Shown piece after piece: positions 15,641 to 24,639 of a stretch of 64,000 bases of DNA. Each line of letters begins with the position of its first letter. Positions within the stretch are counted from its first letter, which is position 1. The DNA lies in NCBI RefSeq assembly GCF_900104155.1, contig NZ_FMYB01000022.1, forward strand, positions 1 through 64,000, in the 5' to 3' direction. Made by a program: the position numbers and the translations under genes. The notes under the pieces are model-generated. The model did not search any database. It was given only the letters and a program-made list of their open reading frames with translations, and was not told where the DNA came from. Source of the DNA: Butyrivibrio sp. INlla16 (GTDB lineage Bacteria > Bacillota > Clostridia > Lachnospirales > Lachnospiraceae).

Positions 15641-17013
15641 TCCTTATACCCCGCTCTTTTCATAATAAATTTATGGCCCCAGCCTTCCTCATCCGTGATG
15701 AACCCAGGCATAAACCTCTCATATGCGCGCTTGTAAGCGCTGTCCCTGTGGAGTCCGTTTATGTACTTCTCCTGTGCAGGGAAAAACTCGTTGCATCTTT
15801 TGATGATCTCTTCCATATCGCATGCAGAATACGGAATTACAGGATCATTGAATTCAATCTCCTTTATCCTCTTATCAAAAGGCGTATTCTCCGCATGATC
15901 AGCGTCATCATAGATACTCGCAACCCGGTTTTCTTTAAGAAAATCCACAAAATTCCTGAAATTCGCCTCATGGACGCTATTTATGGAATTAAAATCAGAC
16001 TTATGAACGATATCAATAAGATCCGTGTCCGGCTTAAGATCATTCATCGAAATATGGGTAAGGTTATGGAAATCCACAAGTTCCTGCATCCTGCCATCTT
16101 TCATCAAAATCAGTGAAGGCGTCCCTCCCAGCATTGAAGCGATATTTCCGTGAAGACGGGGACCTACACTAAGGTCAGCCTTGCTATTGTGTTCAATCCA
16201 TGTGGGAACATTAAGGAAGAATCTTGCTTTCCCGGCTCTGAATATCTTATCGCTGATGTTTATGGGATAAGGATAGCCCTTAGCTCTGTAGGGCATTCCA
16301 TAGTAAAGCTCATTAAGCTCTCTTCTAAGCTGCGGAACAAATACGTAGTTGTCGAATGAATCCGTAATCTTACGCATAAATTCATGTATCTCAGCACTTG
16401 TAATCATGCTGTTAGTAACTATCAGCTTCGACTGCTTGCCAAAATCCTGCGGTACACTTCTTAATGGCAGCTGGGATCCGTGAAAATAGAGTGAAGGACA
16501 GCCTATTGCCCTTACTTCACTACCTGAAAAGCCAAGGTTCTTTAAGTATTTTTCAGTATTTTCTCCGCGCACACCAAAAATGGCAGATCTTTTCAGAACC
16601 GCCTTAGCAAATCTTTTAACCTCTTTGTCATAGGAATGAGCCTCGGTGACATCCTCTCCCATTGGAATCTTCATACCGGAACCGATTACGACAACCCTTA
16701 TTTTCAGCTTTTCAACAAAATTAGTCAGTCGCTTTAGGCTGGGTACAAAGCTGCTTCTGAATGCATCAGCAAGAGGAATGATGTAAAGATCGTACTTTTC
16801 ATTGATCTCATCAATCTCTCTGCTGCTTGTCTGCCCTCTCTCAGGTCTGTAATAGTCCAGATCTATCTCGGTGCCTTCAGTCATGAGGATTCGGAAAATA
16901 CTGTACAGATACACCATGTTCCCGGCATTACCGCCGAAAGTATCCTCAAGTATCTCCTTAGTAGCGCTAAAATTATCAAATGGGGACATACCCCCTCTTA
17001 TCAGAATTCTCAC
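15637..17013 (-). CDS. Polysaccharide pyruvyl transferase family protein (paralog 1)
   Basis: 458 residues from the GTG at 17011-17013, giving VRILIRGGMSPFD, which aligns with MKKILVRGGMSPFD of the paralog at 18643. A longer frame (502 aa) would start inside the upstream terminator. Family traits include GNAGNMVYLY near the N-terminus, VVVIGSGMKI, IGCPSLYFHG and VGPRLHGNIASMLGG. Members transfer pyruvate ketals from PEP to sugars or act as related glycosyl-processing enzymes. Coupled to a beta-helix protein downstream; an extended -10 (17051-17059) lies upstream. Substrate unknown. Confidence 0.82.
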   Translation of the reverse strand: MRILIRGGMSPFDNFSATKEILEDTFGGNAGNMVYLYSIFRILMTEGTEIDLDYYRPERGQTSSREIDEINEKYDLYIIPLADAFRSSFVPSLKRLTNFVEKLKIRVVVIGSGMKIPMGEDVTEAHSYDKEVKRFAKAVLKRSAIFGVRGENTEKYLKNLGFSGSEVRAIGCPSLYFHGSQLPLRSVPQDFGKQSKLIVTNSMITSAEIHEFMRKITDSFDNYVFVPQLRRELNELYYGMPYRAKGYPYPINISDKIFRAGKARFFLNVPTWIEHNSKADLSVGPRLHGNIASMLGGTPSLILMKDGRMQELVDFHNLTHISMNDLKPDTDLIDIVHKSDFNSINSVHEANFRNFVDFLKENRVASIYDDADHAENTPFDKRIKEIEFNDPVIPYSACDMEEIIKRCNEFFPAQEKYINGLHRDSAYKRAYERFMPGFITDEEGWGHKFIMKRAGYKE

Positions 17014-17050
17014 TATAATAATGTCCTCAACAATTTTTCTATACCAAACC

Positions 17051-17059
17051 ATTGTACCA
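17051..17059 (-). promoter_or_regulatory. Extended -10 promoter element upstream of pyruvyltransferase paralog 1
   Basis: On the minus strand TGGTACAAT (TG-N-TACAAT) lies about 38 nt upstream of the GTG start, just after the terminator at 17099-17129. This suggests a separate transcript for the coupled pyruvyltransferase and beta-helix genes. Confidence 0.4.
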
Positions 17060-17098
17060 AAGTTTATAAGTAATAAAAAGTTCTCCTTAATCATCAGA

Positions 17099-17129
17099 AA
17101 AAATCGATGACCGGGGGCCATCGATTTTT
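17099..17129 (-). terminator. Terminator after the 383-aa beta-helix gene
   Basis: An 11-bp perfect stem (17099-17109 with 17119-17129), 9-nt GC-rich loop, and a run of T on the minus strand. It separates the two pyruvyltransferase/beta-helix units. Confidence 0.8.
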
Positions 17130-17173
17130 CCAAAAATAAGCACATTAGGATTTATTGTGAATGTTTGCAGCTA

Positions 17174-18325
17174 TTATTTATTCCCCTTAACTTTCTGAGA
17201 CTTGCAGCCTACTACTGCAACTACTGCATTCTTACTGTGGTTGGTCACAGTGTTGTTTGTTACTGTAGCCTTCTTTATCTTAGCTCCGTTTGAGCCTACG
17301 AAAATCGCCTGCTTTCCGCCTTCAACAGTGTTGTTCTGGATAGTAACCGTCATCTTGTTACCACTTCCCTGGTTGAGAGCATGGATACCTGATGAATAGT
17401 TAGCCTTCTTAGCGGAAGCCTTACTTATGATAGTATTACCTGTAACCTTCAGTCCGATGATATTGTAAGCCATGAGGCCTTCTGCCTTGTTACCTGTAAT
17501 TATGCAGTCTGATATTGTAATATTCTTGTGGTACTTGTTCTGATACTTACCTCTGTCCTTCTTGCCTGCACCCTTAGCATTCTTAACGTCTGCATTGATA
17601 CCGATGCCTCTGTTTCCGGTTACTTCACATTTGATTATCTGTACATTCTGGCAGGTTGAGCCATCAAGGCCTTTTCCTTCAAGAACATCACCTGCGGTAG
17701 CGGGAGAAGCGAGGTCAATCTGAAGCTGTTCTTCCTTGCCGTTGCTGCTTCCAAGAGGAGTAATCTTGCAGTTTTCTATAAGAACATCTTTGCAGGCAAC
17801 AATTTCCACGGAATGGCTTCCGGCATTTGCACACTCAATAGTCATATTCTTTAACGTGATGTTCTTTCCCTGGGCAATCTTAAATGCACTTGTGATTCCG
17901 CCCTTACTATCCACAGATTTCCAGGTTCCGCCATTAATAGTAAGTCCTGCAATAGCACCATAACCGCCCGTTTTTTTATTGTCATCGGCATTAGATATAG
18001 CGCCTTTTGTGATGTAAATGGTAGCACCTTCAGCATTGATTGTAATATTTCTTCCTTTAGGAATCTTTATTGAATAAGGCAATGTATACTCTTTGCCTGA
18101 TTGGAAAGTGAGCTCATCATTAGTTTCAAGCAAAGCAGCTATATAGTTTCCAAAGTTTTCGTATTCATACTGCTTACCGTCTGCGCCTGTCCTGGAGGGC
18201 TTTTCATTATTGGGTATTACATCAACAGCCTTAGCAGACACTCCACCTGTTACAAAAAGCATAAATCCCATAGCCGCAGCAGCCATCATAAGCTTCATGC
18301 CATCTTTTGCAAATGTACCTCTCAT
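17174..18325 (-). CDS. Secreted beta-helix protein (short paralog)
   Basis: 383 residues. Signal peptide about 1-32 (MKLMMAAAAMGFMLFVTGG, likely cleaved after VSA). From about 60 on the protein is a right-handed parallel beta-helix with repeated turns (NITINAEGATIY; GLTINGGTW; NITLKNMTIEC; NVQIIKCEVTGNRGIG). It lacks the acidic region and Big2-like tail of the 901-residue paralog. Ribosome site AAGGAGG 10 nt before ATG. It sits directly downstream of pyruvyltransferase paralog 2 but behind a 317-bp gap with its own repeats, so it is probably separately expressed. Possible polysaccharide lyase, epimerase or binding protein; catalytic residues not identified. Confidence 0.8.
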   Translation of the reverse strand: MRGTFAKDGMKLMMAAAAMGFMLFVTGGVSAKAVDVIPNNEKPSRTGADGKQYEYENFGNYIAALLETNDELTFQSGKEYTLPYSIKIPKGRNITINAEGATIYITKGAISNADDNKKTGGYGAIAGLTINGGTWKSVDSKGGITSAFKIAQGKNITLKNMTIECANAGSHSVEIVACKDVLIENCKITPLGSSNGKEEQLQIDLASPATAGDVLEGKGLDGSTCQNVQIIKCEVTGNRGIGINADVKNAKGAGKKDRGKYQNKYHKNITISDCIITGNKAEGLMAYNIIGLKVTGNTIISKASAKKANYSSGIHALNQGSGNKMTVTIQNNTVEGGKQAIFVGSNGAKIKKATVTNNTVTNHSKNAVVAVVGCKSQKVKGNK

Positions 18326-18642
18326 ATAGTATGACCTCCTTCATAATCTCATGATACTTTCTGAGTAGATTCTCATTAGTATTTTTTACTGTTCACAGTA
18401 ATTCTCACACTGTTGCCAATCATATTTTAAGTATGTGTTTGCAATAATTATCAGCTATACTATTTACATTCTCACAGACAAAATGACATCCGTCAATCAC
18501 TCTATACCCTATTTAATGCTCTTTTAATATTCTGTTTAAACTTAAATCATTTTTTGCTACAGATATGAAAAAGCTTTCCCAAAATCACTTTCAGGAAAGC
18601 TTTTTTATTTCACCCTTTTTCATCAATAAGAGTATTATTTAT
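18326..18642. other. 317-bp intergenic region with direct repeats and terminator
   Basis: No gene is present. It holds three copies of ATTCTCA (18369-18375, 18401-18407, 18468-18474), an inverted repeat TTACTG-TTCA-CAGTAA (18386-18401), and the terminator of the upstream gene (18568-18605). On the minus strand TTGTCT-16 nt-TATAGC is a weak promoter candidate for the beta-helix gene. Confidence 0.55.
18568..18605 (-). terminator. Terminator after pyruvyltransferase paralog 2
   Basis: Inverted repeat AAAGCTTTCC / GGAAAGCTTT flanked by A and T runs, stem 10-12 bp with a 14-nt loop, 37 nt downstream of the stop. T-rich on both strands, so possibly bidirectional. Confidence 0.75.
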
Positions 18643-20007
18643 TCAATTCAATTTTTCAAATTTCTTGGTTACAAAACCGGGAAGATATTTCTTGTAGCGG
18701 TTCAGAACTCTGTTCTGAGTCCTTATCCTCTCCTTGAGCTCCTCAATATAGCCTTCTTCATAATCAAGGTATTCCTCGATTCTGCGGATTCGCTCAGCCT
18801 CATCACAGGTGAGAATCGGAGTAATGGGCTCATCCCAGGTAATCTGACTGATCTTTTCATCAAAAATGGTCTTCTCCGGAGAGTTATATCCCTTAAATAC
18901 AGAATCAATGTTATTCTGCTCAAGGAAGTCCACATAATGTCTGAAGTTTGCTTCATGAACATCCTCAATGCTGTATAGATTGGTTCTGCCGACTATCTCC
19001 TCGAGGGTTGTATTATCATCGATAACATCCGGTGTTGCATGAGGAAGCTTATGGTAATCGATAAGCTCCTTCATTCTGCCGTCTTTAACAAGAAGCACCG
19101 AAGGAATTCCGCAGTTGATGGACGCTATGTTGCCATGCATTCTGGCTCCGACACTAAGGTCTCTGTCCTTAACATAATCGAACCAGCTGGGGACATTTAC
19201 AAAGAATCTTGCCTTATCACTTGTGAAAACTTCATCCGTTGTGCGAATCGGATATGCCGTATCCTCCTTGCGGTAAATTGCTCCAAGATACATCTCACGA
19301 AGCTCTCTGACAAGCTGCGGAATGAACGTGGCATTGGGATACTCAGTCAGAATTCTTCTGAGGAATCTGTTAATGTTCTCCGTGCTGAGCATGCTGGCAT
19401 TAACAATGATGCCGGAATCCTTATTAATCTCCTTGGTAAGTCTCTTGAGCTTTAAATTAGCACCATGCAGATAAAGTGAGGGACATCCGATTGGTGTAAA
19501 CTGGGTGCCCTCCTTAAAGCCGAGTCTCTTTAAGTAAGAGCCTGTAATCTCTCCTCTGACACCAACCATGGATGAATGATCAAGAACAGCAGAAACAAAA
19601 TCCTTAACAGCCTGATCGCAGGGATGTTCATCGTTAATGCTGTCACTTATTCCGATCTTCATACCAACGCCCACGATTACTACCGGGATCGTCATCTTGC
19701 GAATAGCTCTTGTAAGCGCATTAAGGCAATTGATAAACGAATCTCTGAAGGCATCTGCAAGAGGAATGATGTACATGGAATATTCTTCATTGATACGCTT
19801 AATATCCTCTTCCGTGCTGTGGCCGCGTTCTATTATATATCTGTCCACATCGATCTCAACATCTTCGCCTGTCATGATGGATCTGTAAACACCATAGAGA
19901 TACACCATATTGCCCGCGTTGGTTCCAAAGCGGTTATTCAGAATGATGTCACTGACATCATATTTATCGAAGGGAGACATACCTCCCCTGACTAAGATTT
20001 TTTTCAT
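18643..20007 (-). CDS. Polysaccharide pyruvyl transferase family protein (paralog 2)
   Basis: 454 residues from the ATG at 20005-20007 (GAGGTG nine nt upstream). It is close to the protein at 15637-17013 along its whole length: RGGMSPFD, GTNAGNMVYLYG, MYIIPLADAFRDSF, IGCPSLYLHG, VGARMHGNIASINCG, LLVKDGRMKELIDYH. The conserved RxHGNIA motif is typical of the PS_pyruv_trans family. It lies 66 nt after the large CDP-glycerol-transferase-like gene, so it may be the last gene of the teichoic-type block. Acceptor unknown. Confidence 0.84.
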   Translation of the reverse strand: MKKILVRGGMSPFDKYDVSDIILNNRFGTNAGNMVYLYGVYRSIMTGEDVEIDVDRYIIERGHSTEEDIKRINEEYSMYIIPLADAFRDSFINCLNALTRAIRKMTIPVVIVGVGMKIGISDSINDEHPCDQAVKDFVSAVLDHSSMVGVRGEITGSYLKRLGFKEGTQFTPIGCPSLYLHGANLKLKRLTKEINKDSGIIVNASMLSTENINRFLRRILTEYPNATFIPQLVRELREMYLGAIYRKEDTAYPIRTTDEVFTSDKARFFVNVPSWFDYVKDRDLSVGARMHGNIASINCGIPSVLLVKDGRMKELIDYHKLPHATPDVIDDNTTLEEIVGRTNLYSIEDVHEANFRHYVDFLEQNNIDSVFKGYNSPEKTIFDEKISQITWDEPITPILTCDEAERIRRIEEYLDYEEGYIEELKERIRTQNRVLNRYKKYLPGFVTKKFEKLN

Positions 20008-20073
20008 AAAGTATTGCACCTCATCTATAAACCGGTGTTTTAATCTGACTCAGACCGGTCTGTTTAATAGTGA

Positions 20074-22623
20074 TTATTTCTTTATCAAATTTTCCAGAAT
20101 TTCTTTAACTCTTATGGATGTATTACCATCACAATTTGATATGTATCTCTCACAGAAACGCTCAAGGGCAGAATAATCGTAGTTATCAATATCATTGACC
20201 TTCTGCAAAAGTTCCGCGTTACTGCTGCAGGTTATTTCAGGTAAAAGATTGTCATAATCGAAATAGAACTCCTGCTCCCTGCCAAAAGTAATTCTGTCGG
20301 GAGTCCATATAAACAATGGCTTCTTGATGATTGCAGCTTCAAACATCTGACTGCAGTAATCACCAACCACTATGTCGGCAATGGCGATAGCCTCTGTATG
20401 GGTAATAGGTGCCACATTTTTCCAGTCAATCTTATCCATCCTGACTCCGCCTGCGGAATCGGGCATAGCATCGCCGTCAAGGCTGTCGGCCTCCTGCTGA
20501 GCTACGCGCTGTGCAAGAACGAATCTGGGATCAAAAGCGAATCCTTCCAAATACTCGGATATCTCAAGTCTTCTTCCGGGTTTACCGTCGCAGACCATTC
20601 CGACGCATACATACTCTCTGGCATAGGCCTCATGCATCATTGTCATGACTCTATTAAGATACCCGGCAGCGGATTCTCTGTCCTTACAAAGGAACAGCAC
20701 TATTTTCTTGCCGGTAGAATAGGGGCAGATTGTCTCAAGACGCTTTCTGGCATTTGCCTTGAACTCCTCATCGAAGAGCATATCTGTTGTTATATTACCG
20801 ATATTAACAACCTTTCCGTCCTCGGCAAGCTTATAATTCTTAGCGAAAAGCTCATTGTCTTTCTCTGCGCTTCCCATAACCGCATTATACTTTGAACGTA
20901 TAGGGAAATACTTATTCTCCTCAACGTTGTATCCACTGATTATTTCCTTAGAGCTTATCCACTTGGGATATAAAGGAATAAGTTCAGGGCTGATCTGAAT
21001 AAGCTTTGTCTCTTCACGAAGCTCGATCATTCTTAGGATATAAGGCTCTCCGGAGCAGAATATTACTTTTGCTCCGGCGAGCTTGCTTACAAAGCTCTCG
21101 ATGTTTTTAGCGTTATACGTAACATCCTTTATGATTTCGTATTGACCTTCATTCTCCTTTAATACCTTTTCAAGAGAATAGAAAACATCCCAGTCGGAGG
21201 CCTCATCAGGCAGAAATGCTACGCGATTTTCAATAACAGGTTGCTTTGCAGCCTTCCTGTATGCCGAAGCTGCTTTATTCATGAGCTTTTTCATTCGATC
21301 AATGCGCTTTTTCTCATCCCTGAACAGAATTTTTGCATCCGGCAGATCACAGAAGTCTCCTTCAACAGGGGCAGGTCTTCTGAACTGCTCTATATCATCC
21401 CCAAAGAATTCCTTCATGATTCTCTCAGTAGCATGTCCGTCACAGGCACTCATGAATTTTTCCCTGAATGCATGAACTTTTTCCCTGTCAAAGCGCTCAT
21501 CTATATGCTCAATATAATCAACCATCTCTGAATTGGTGTAGCAAATCGGTCCGGGTGTCAGCTCATCATAATTGTAGTAAAAGCCTCTCCAGTCAAAATA
21601 GTTGGCCAGATCATATGCAAAGAAGATCATGGGCTTCTCAAATATTGAGAACTCAAATATCAGAGAGGAATAGTCCGTAATACAGATGTCCGTTACGCAT
21701 AAAAGCTCTGAAATGCTCATATCATCCGTAAGATCCACCGCAAATTTCCTGTAGTCCGTAGGAATTGTGGGACGGATTTTTACAAGAGGATGATGCTTAT
21801 AAACAAGAACATACTCGTCCTTGAACTTCTCATAGAATTTACCGATTTCAAGCATATCCGGAGTTATAGCACTTCTGGGCATACCTCTGAAGGTAGGTGC
21901 ATACAAAATCACCTTCTTGCCCTTTGCCTGAGGCAGAATATCATAGAAATGATCCCTTGCGGCGTTTATAAAGGATTCCTTATAAAATACGTCCGTTCTG
22001 CTTATTCCTATACCCTTTACGCACTGAGAGTTATATTCCATACCCATTGCTTCGATATAGGCCCATTCAACCTCCGGGCTGCTGACTGTAACAGTGTGAT
22101 ACTTCGGATGAAGCTTGTATGTAGCTCTGTCTTTCTCAGTACCTCCGAATATCTTCTTTATGGTACTGTTGCCAAACTTTTTGAAGGCGCCTGCTCCATG
22201 CCAGGTATTAAGGACTTTCGTGCCCTTTCTTACTTTGAAACTTCCCTGTGTATTGCTGCTATCATTGTAGATCAGATATTTTGCGGTTGCGGCATCCTTA
22301 ACGAAATCAATCTGTCTCTTAAGCTCAGCCGGCTTAAGAACAAATCCTTCTCTAAAGAAATGGCAATGTATATCCATGTTGTAGTTGCAGACAAGCTCAT
22401 TGAATATCTCCTGATATGTATCGGTGAGATTACCAAATCTGATTTCCATGAATATTACTTTGTTTTCCTGTATCGGCTTTAATGCATAGAGATGATATAA
22501 AAACGGAAACAGCCATTTTCTGGTAAGCCAAAGCTTTACAGCACCTGCTTTACTTCTGTTCTCCAGCATGGTGCTTCTGACAACATTCTTACCGCTAACC
22601 TTTTTATTATTAAAGAAACTCAT
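20074..22623 (-). CDS. CDP-glycerol glycerophosphotransferase-like protein, duplicated domain
   Basis: 849 residues. The first 400 form a Glyphos_transf domain nearly collinear with the single-domain enzymes at 24640 and 30469: LNTWHGAGAFKKFG, SSPEVEWAYIEAMG, VILYAPTFRGMPR, YKHHPLVK, ITDYSSLIFEFSIFEKP, CDGHATERI. Residues about 470-849 repeat the fold in a weaker form (VVGDYCSQMFEAAIIKKPLF; CDGNTSIRVKEIL) but lack the WHG motif, so the second half may be non-catalytic or an acceptor-binding module. It likely polymerises or caps glycerol- or ribitol-phosphate chains at the membrane face. Ribosome site GAAGAGG before ATG. Confidence 0.88.
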   Translation of the reverse strand: MSFFNNKKVSGKNVVRSTMLENRSKAGAVKLWLTRKWLFPFLYHLYALKPIQENKVIFMEIRFGNLTDTYQEIFNELVCNYNMDIHCHFFREGFVLKPAELKRQIDFVKDAATAKYLIYNDSSNTQGSFKVRKGTKVLNTWHGAGAFKKFGNSTIKKIFGGTEKDRATYKLHPKYHTVTVSSPEVEWAYIEAMGMEYNSQCVKGIGISRTDVFYKESFINAARDHFYDILPQAKGKKVILYAPTFRGMPRSAITPDMLEIGKFYEKFKDEYVLVYKHHPLVKIRPTIPTDYRKFAVDLTDDMSISELLCVTDICITDYSSLIFEFSIFEKPMIFFAYDLANYFDWRGFYYNYDELTPGPICYTNSEMVDYIEHIDERFDREKVHAFREKFMSACDGHATERIMKEFFGDDIEQFRRPAPVEGDFCDLPDAKILFRDEKKRIDRMKKLMNKAASAYRKAAKQPVIENRVAFLPDEASDWDVFYSLEKVLKENEGQYEIIKDVTYNAKNIESFVSKLAGAKVIFCSGEPYILRMIELREETKLIQISPELIPLYPKWISSKEIISGYNVEENKYFPIRSKYNAVMGSAEKDNELFAKNYKLAEDGKVVNIGNITTDMLFDEEFKANARKRLETICPYSTGKKIVLFLCKDRESAAGYLNRVMTMMHEAYAREYVCVGMVCDGKPGRRLEISEYLEGFAFDPRFVLAQRVAQQEADSLDGDAMPDSAGGVRMDKIDWKNVAPITHTEAIAIADIVVGDYCSQMFEAAIIKKPLFIWTPDRITFGREQEFYFDYDNLLPEITCSSNAELLQKVNDIDNYDYSALERFCERYISNCDGNTSIRVKEILENLIKK

Positions 22624-22639
22624 ATATATCCTCTTCCAA

Positions 22640-24604
22640 TTATAATTCCCTGACTAATTCGAGCGTGATATCGCCGGTATCGGAAATATTGACTTTATAA
22701 AGACCGTTAGCCTCTATGTCACTATTAAACATCTCCCAGAAGGATTCATCCAAAAACTGATCATGGGAATGAATCCAAATGTAAGTATACCCACCCGTCT
22801 TTATCATATCCGGGAATTCTTCTATGGTAGTATCTGTTTTGCAATTGAAAGTATAACTTCCCTTTTTATTGAACTCCCAGGGCGAATTCAGATAATTGCT
22901 CACCTGCTTGTCCATATAATAAAGTGCAACACACAGCGGATATTCATTCATATTTTCAAGAGAATATGCATTACTGAGCATATAGACTCTGTCATCTTCA
23001 CCTATTATAGTTTTTATTTCTTCAACCTGCTCTTTTGTCCTATTGATTTTTTCATAGGTAGGATTCTCCCAATAGTGCAGTGAAGATCCCTTGAATATGA
23101 TGTCTTCATTAAAATTAGATATCATAAGGACTAAAACCGCAAGTCCCAGCAAAGAAGTATTAGAAAGACGCTTTGCTCTGCCCTCCGACTGATCTGCAAA
23201 ACTTTTCTCACTGACAATCCTTCTAAGCAGGAATGCAGACATGATAACGTACTCAAAAACAACCACAATCGACAGATATCTATATCCCGTAGCGTTTCTT
23301 ATGCTCTCTTCGTATGAAAAGACGGAAACATAGCTCACATATAATCCGGCAATATATAACAGCATATAAATCGGGAAAGCAATGGTCTGAGCAAGCAATC
23401 TTCTTTTTTCTGCTTCCTCTTTGCACCATGAAACCATCACTGCCATAATAATTGTTATCATTATGGTAGCCTGTGCTGCCCTGAATGGCATATTGGGATT
23501 ACTGGTCAGCGACTTTTCAAATATTGTATAAGGCAGACACAATGCGGTAAGTCTTGCCTTTTTTGATGAAAACGTAAGCGCCTCCAGAACTCCGTGCAAG
23601 TTGGCAGGAATAAAGGATTCTCCCAAGAGAAACCAAACAGCAGCTACAAGCACAATACCAATTGCAATAATAGCAACACCCTGTTTCCATCTGCGCTTTA
23701 GTATCGCTCCGATGGAACTGCCGTTTTTCCTCTCAATACTGTCAATAACAATGAAGGCCAGAGTGAACAACCACATTAAAAGTCCGACTCCCCACTTGAT
23801 TCTGGCCACAAACACAAGGAGCGGTATCATCAATAATCCGTTCCTGAATCTGATGATAAGCCCCAAAAGCTTATTACCGGATGCAGCGATTTTGTCTGTA
23901 TCAGTTTTATCACCGCCTATTATATACCAAACCATGCAGGTTCCTGCAGCCCACATCGCGCAGGGAACATCCACATACAGACTTTTATAGGGCTGAACAT
24001 AAAGACTAAAAAGTCCTGCATATACCAGCAAAACATATAATAATCCCTTATACCAGTCCTTCCATTTCAATCTAAGGAGGGGAAGCACTGCCGCTATAGC
24101 TGACAGCATGAATCCCGAAGAATACATATATCCTTCATTGTATCCTCCAAGGATCTGGAAAAATGCCGAAAACAAGCTTGTTTCCGGCGGAACAAGTGCT
24201 GAGCCGATGAAGTCTCCATCCACCGGAATAAAATTGTTCTCATACATGTACTTAACTTCTGCAGCCCACTGATGAAAATCATCATATGTCTGTATGAAAT
24301 CTCCATGAAAAGCGACAATACCAGCCAGTGACAAACCTATAAAAGCAACAACTCCTACGGAAAAGAAACCTTTTCTGTCTCTGCCCTTCAATATAAATAA
24401 CAATAATCCTATCAGTGACAGAGCAAAGTATATCTTAGCTCCGGCACTAATTCCGGCGGTCAGTCCAAAGACCTGCAAAACAACTATAAGCGTAATTGCC
24501 GAGTACGCAACACTTAGTTCTCCCTCTATGCGCAGGAGAGCATAGTATCCCATACCGCAGCAAAGCAGCATACATATCCCCGCTACCATCATAACCGTAG
24601 ACAA
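22640..24604 (-). CDS. Large polytopic membrane protein, GT-C-like glycosyltransferase candidate
   Basis: 654 residues, about 12 hydrophobic segments up to residue 500, then a soluble C-terminal tail of about 150 residues. The first large exported loop contains HGDFIQTYDDFHQWAAEVKY with paired Asp, as in lipid-phosphate-sugar-dependent GT-C enzymes that decorate wall polymers. The start is a TTG with GGAG seven nt upstream; the next ATG is too far from a ribosome site. It lies between two CDP-glycerol-transferase genes, suggesting sugar decoration of the teichoic-type chain on the outer face. Family assignment is tentative. Confidence 0.65.
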   Translation of the reverse strand: MSTVMMVAGICMLLCCGMGYYALLRIEGELSVAYSAITLIVVLQVFGLTAGISAGAKIYFALSLIGLLLFILKGRDRKGFFSVGVVAFIGLSLAGIVAFHGDFIQTYDDFHQWAAEVKYMYENNFIPVDGDFIGSALVPPETSLFSAFFQILGGYNEGYMYSSGFMLSAIAAVLPLLRLKWKDWYKGLLYVLLVYAGLFSLYVQPYKSLYVDVPCAMWAAGTCMVWYIIGGDKTDTDKIAASGNKLLGLIIRFRNGLLMIPLLVFVARIKWGVGLLMWLFTLAFIVIDSIERKNGSSIGAILKRRWKQGVAIIAIGIVLVAAVWFLLGESFIPANLHGVLEALTFSSKKARLTALCLPYTIFEKSLTSNPNMPFRAAQATIMITIIMAVMVSWCKEEAEKRRLLAQTIAFPIYMLLYIAGLYVSYVSVFSYEESIRNATGYRYLSIVVVFEYVIMSAFLLRRIVSEKSFADQSEGRAKRLSNTSLLGLAVLVLMISNFNEDIIFKGSSLHYWENPTYEKINRTKEQVEEIKTIIGEDDRVYMLSNAYSLENMNEYPLCVALYYMDKQVSNYLNSPWEFNKKGSYTFNCKTDTTIEEFPDMIKTGGYTYIWIHSHDQFLDESFWEMFNSDIEANGLYKVNISDTGDITLELVREL

Positions 24605-24639
24605 ATCAGTTCTCCTCCATAATTACCGTACTGCCCGTC

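Noticed and set aside
17014..17145. Longer start for pyruvyltransferase paralog 1
   Set aside because: The added 44 residues cross the upstream terminator and do not align with the paralog; the GTG at 17013 fits the alignment.
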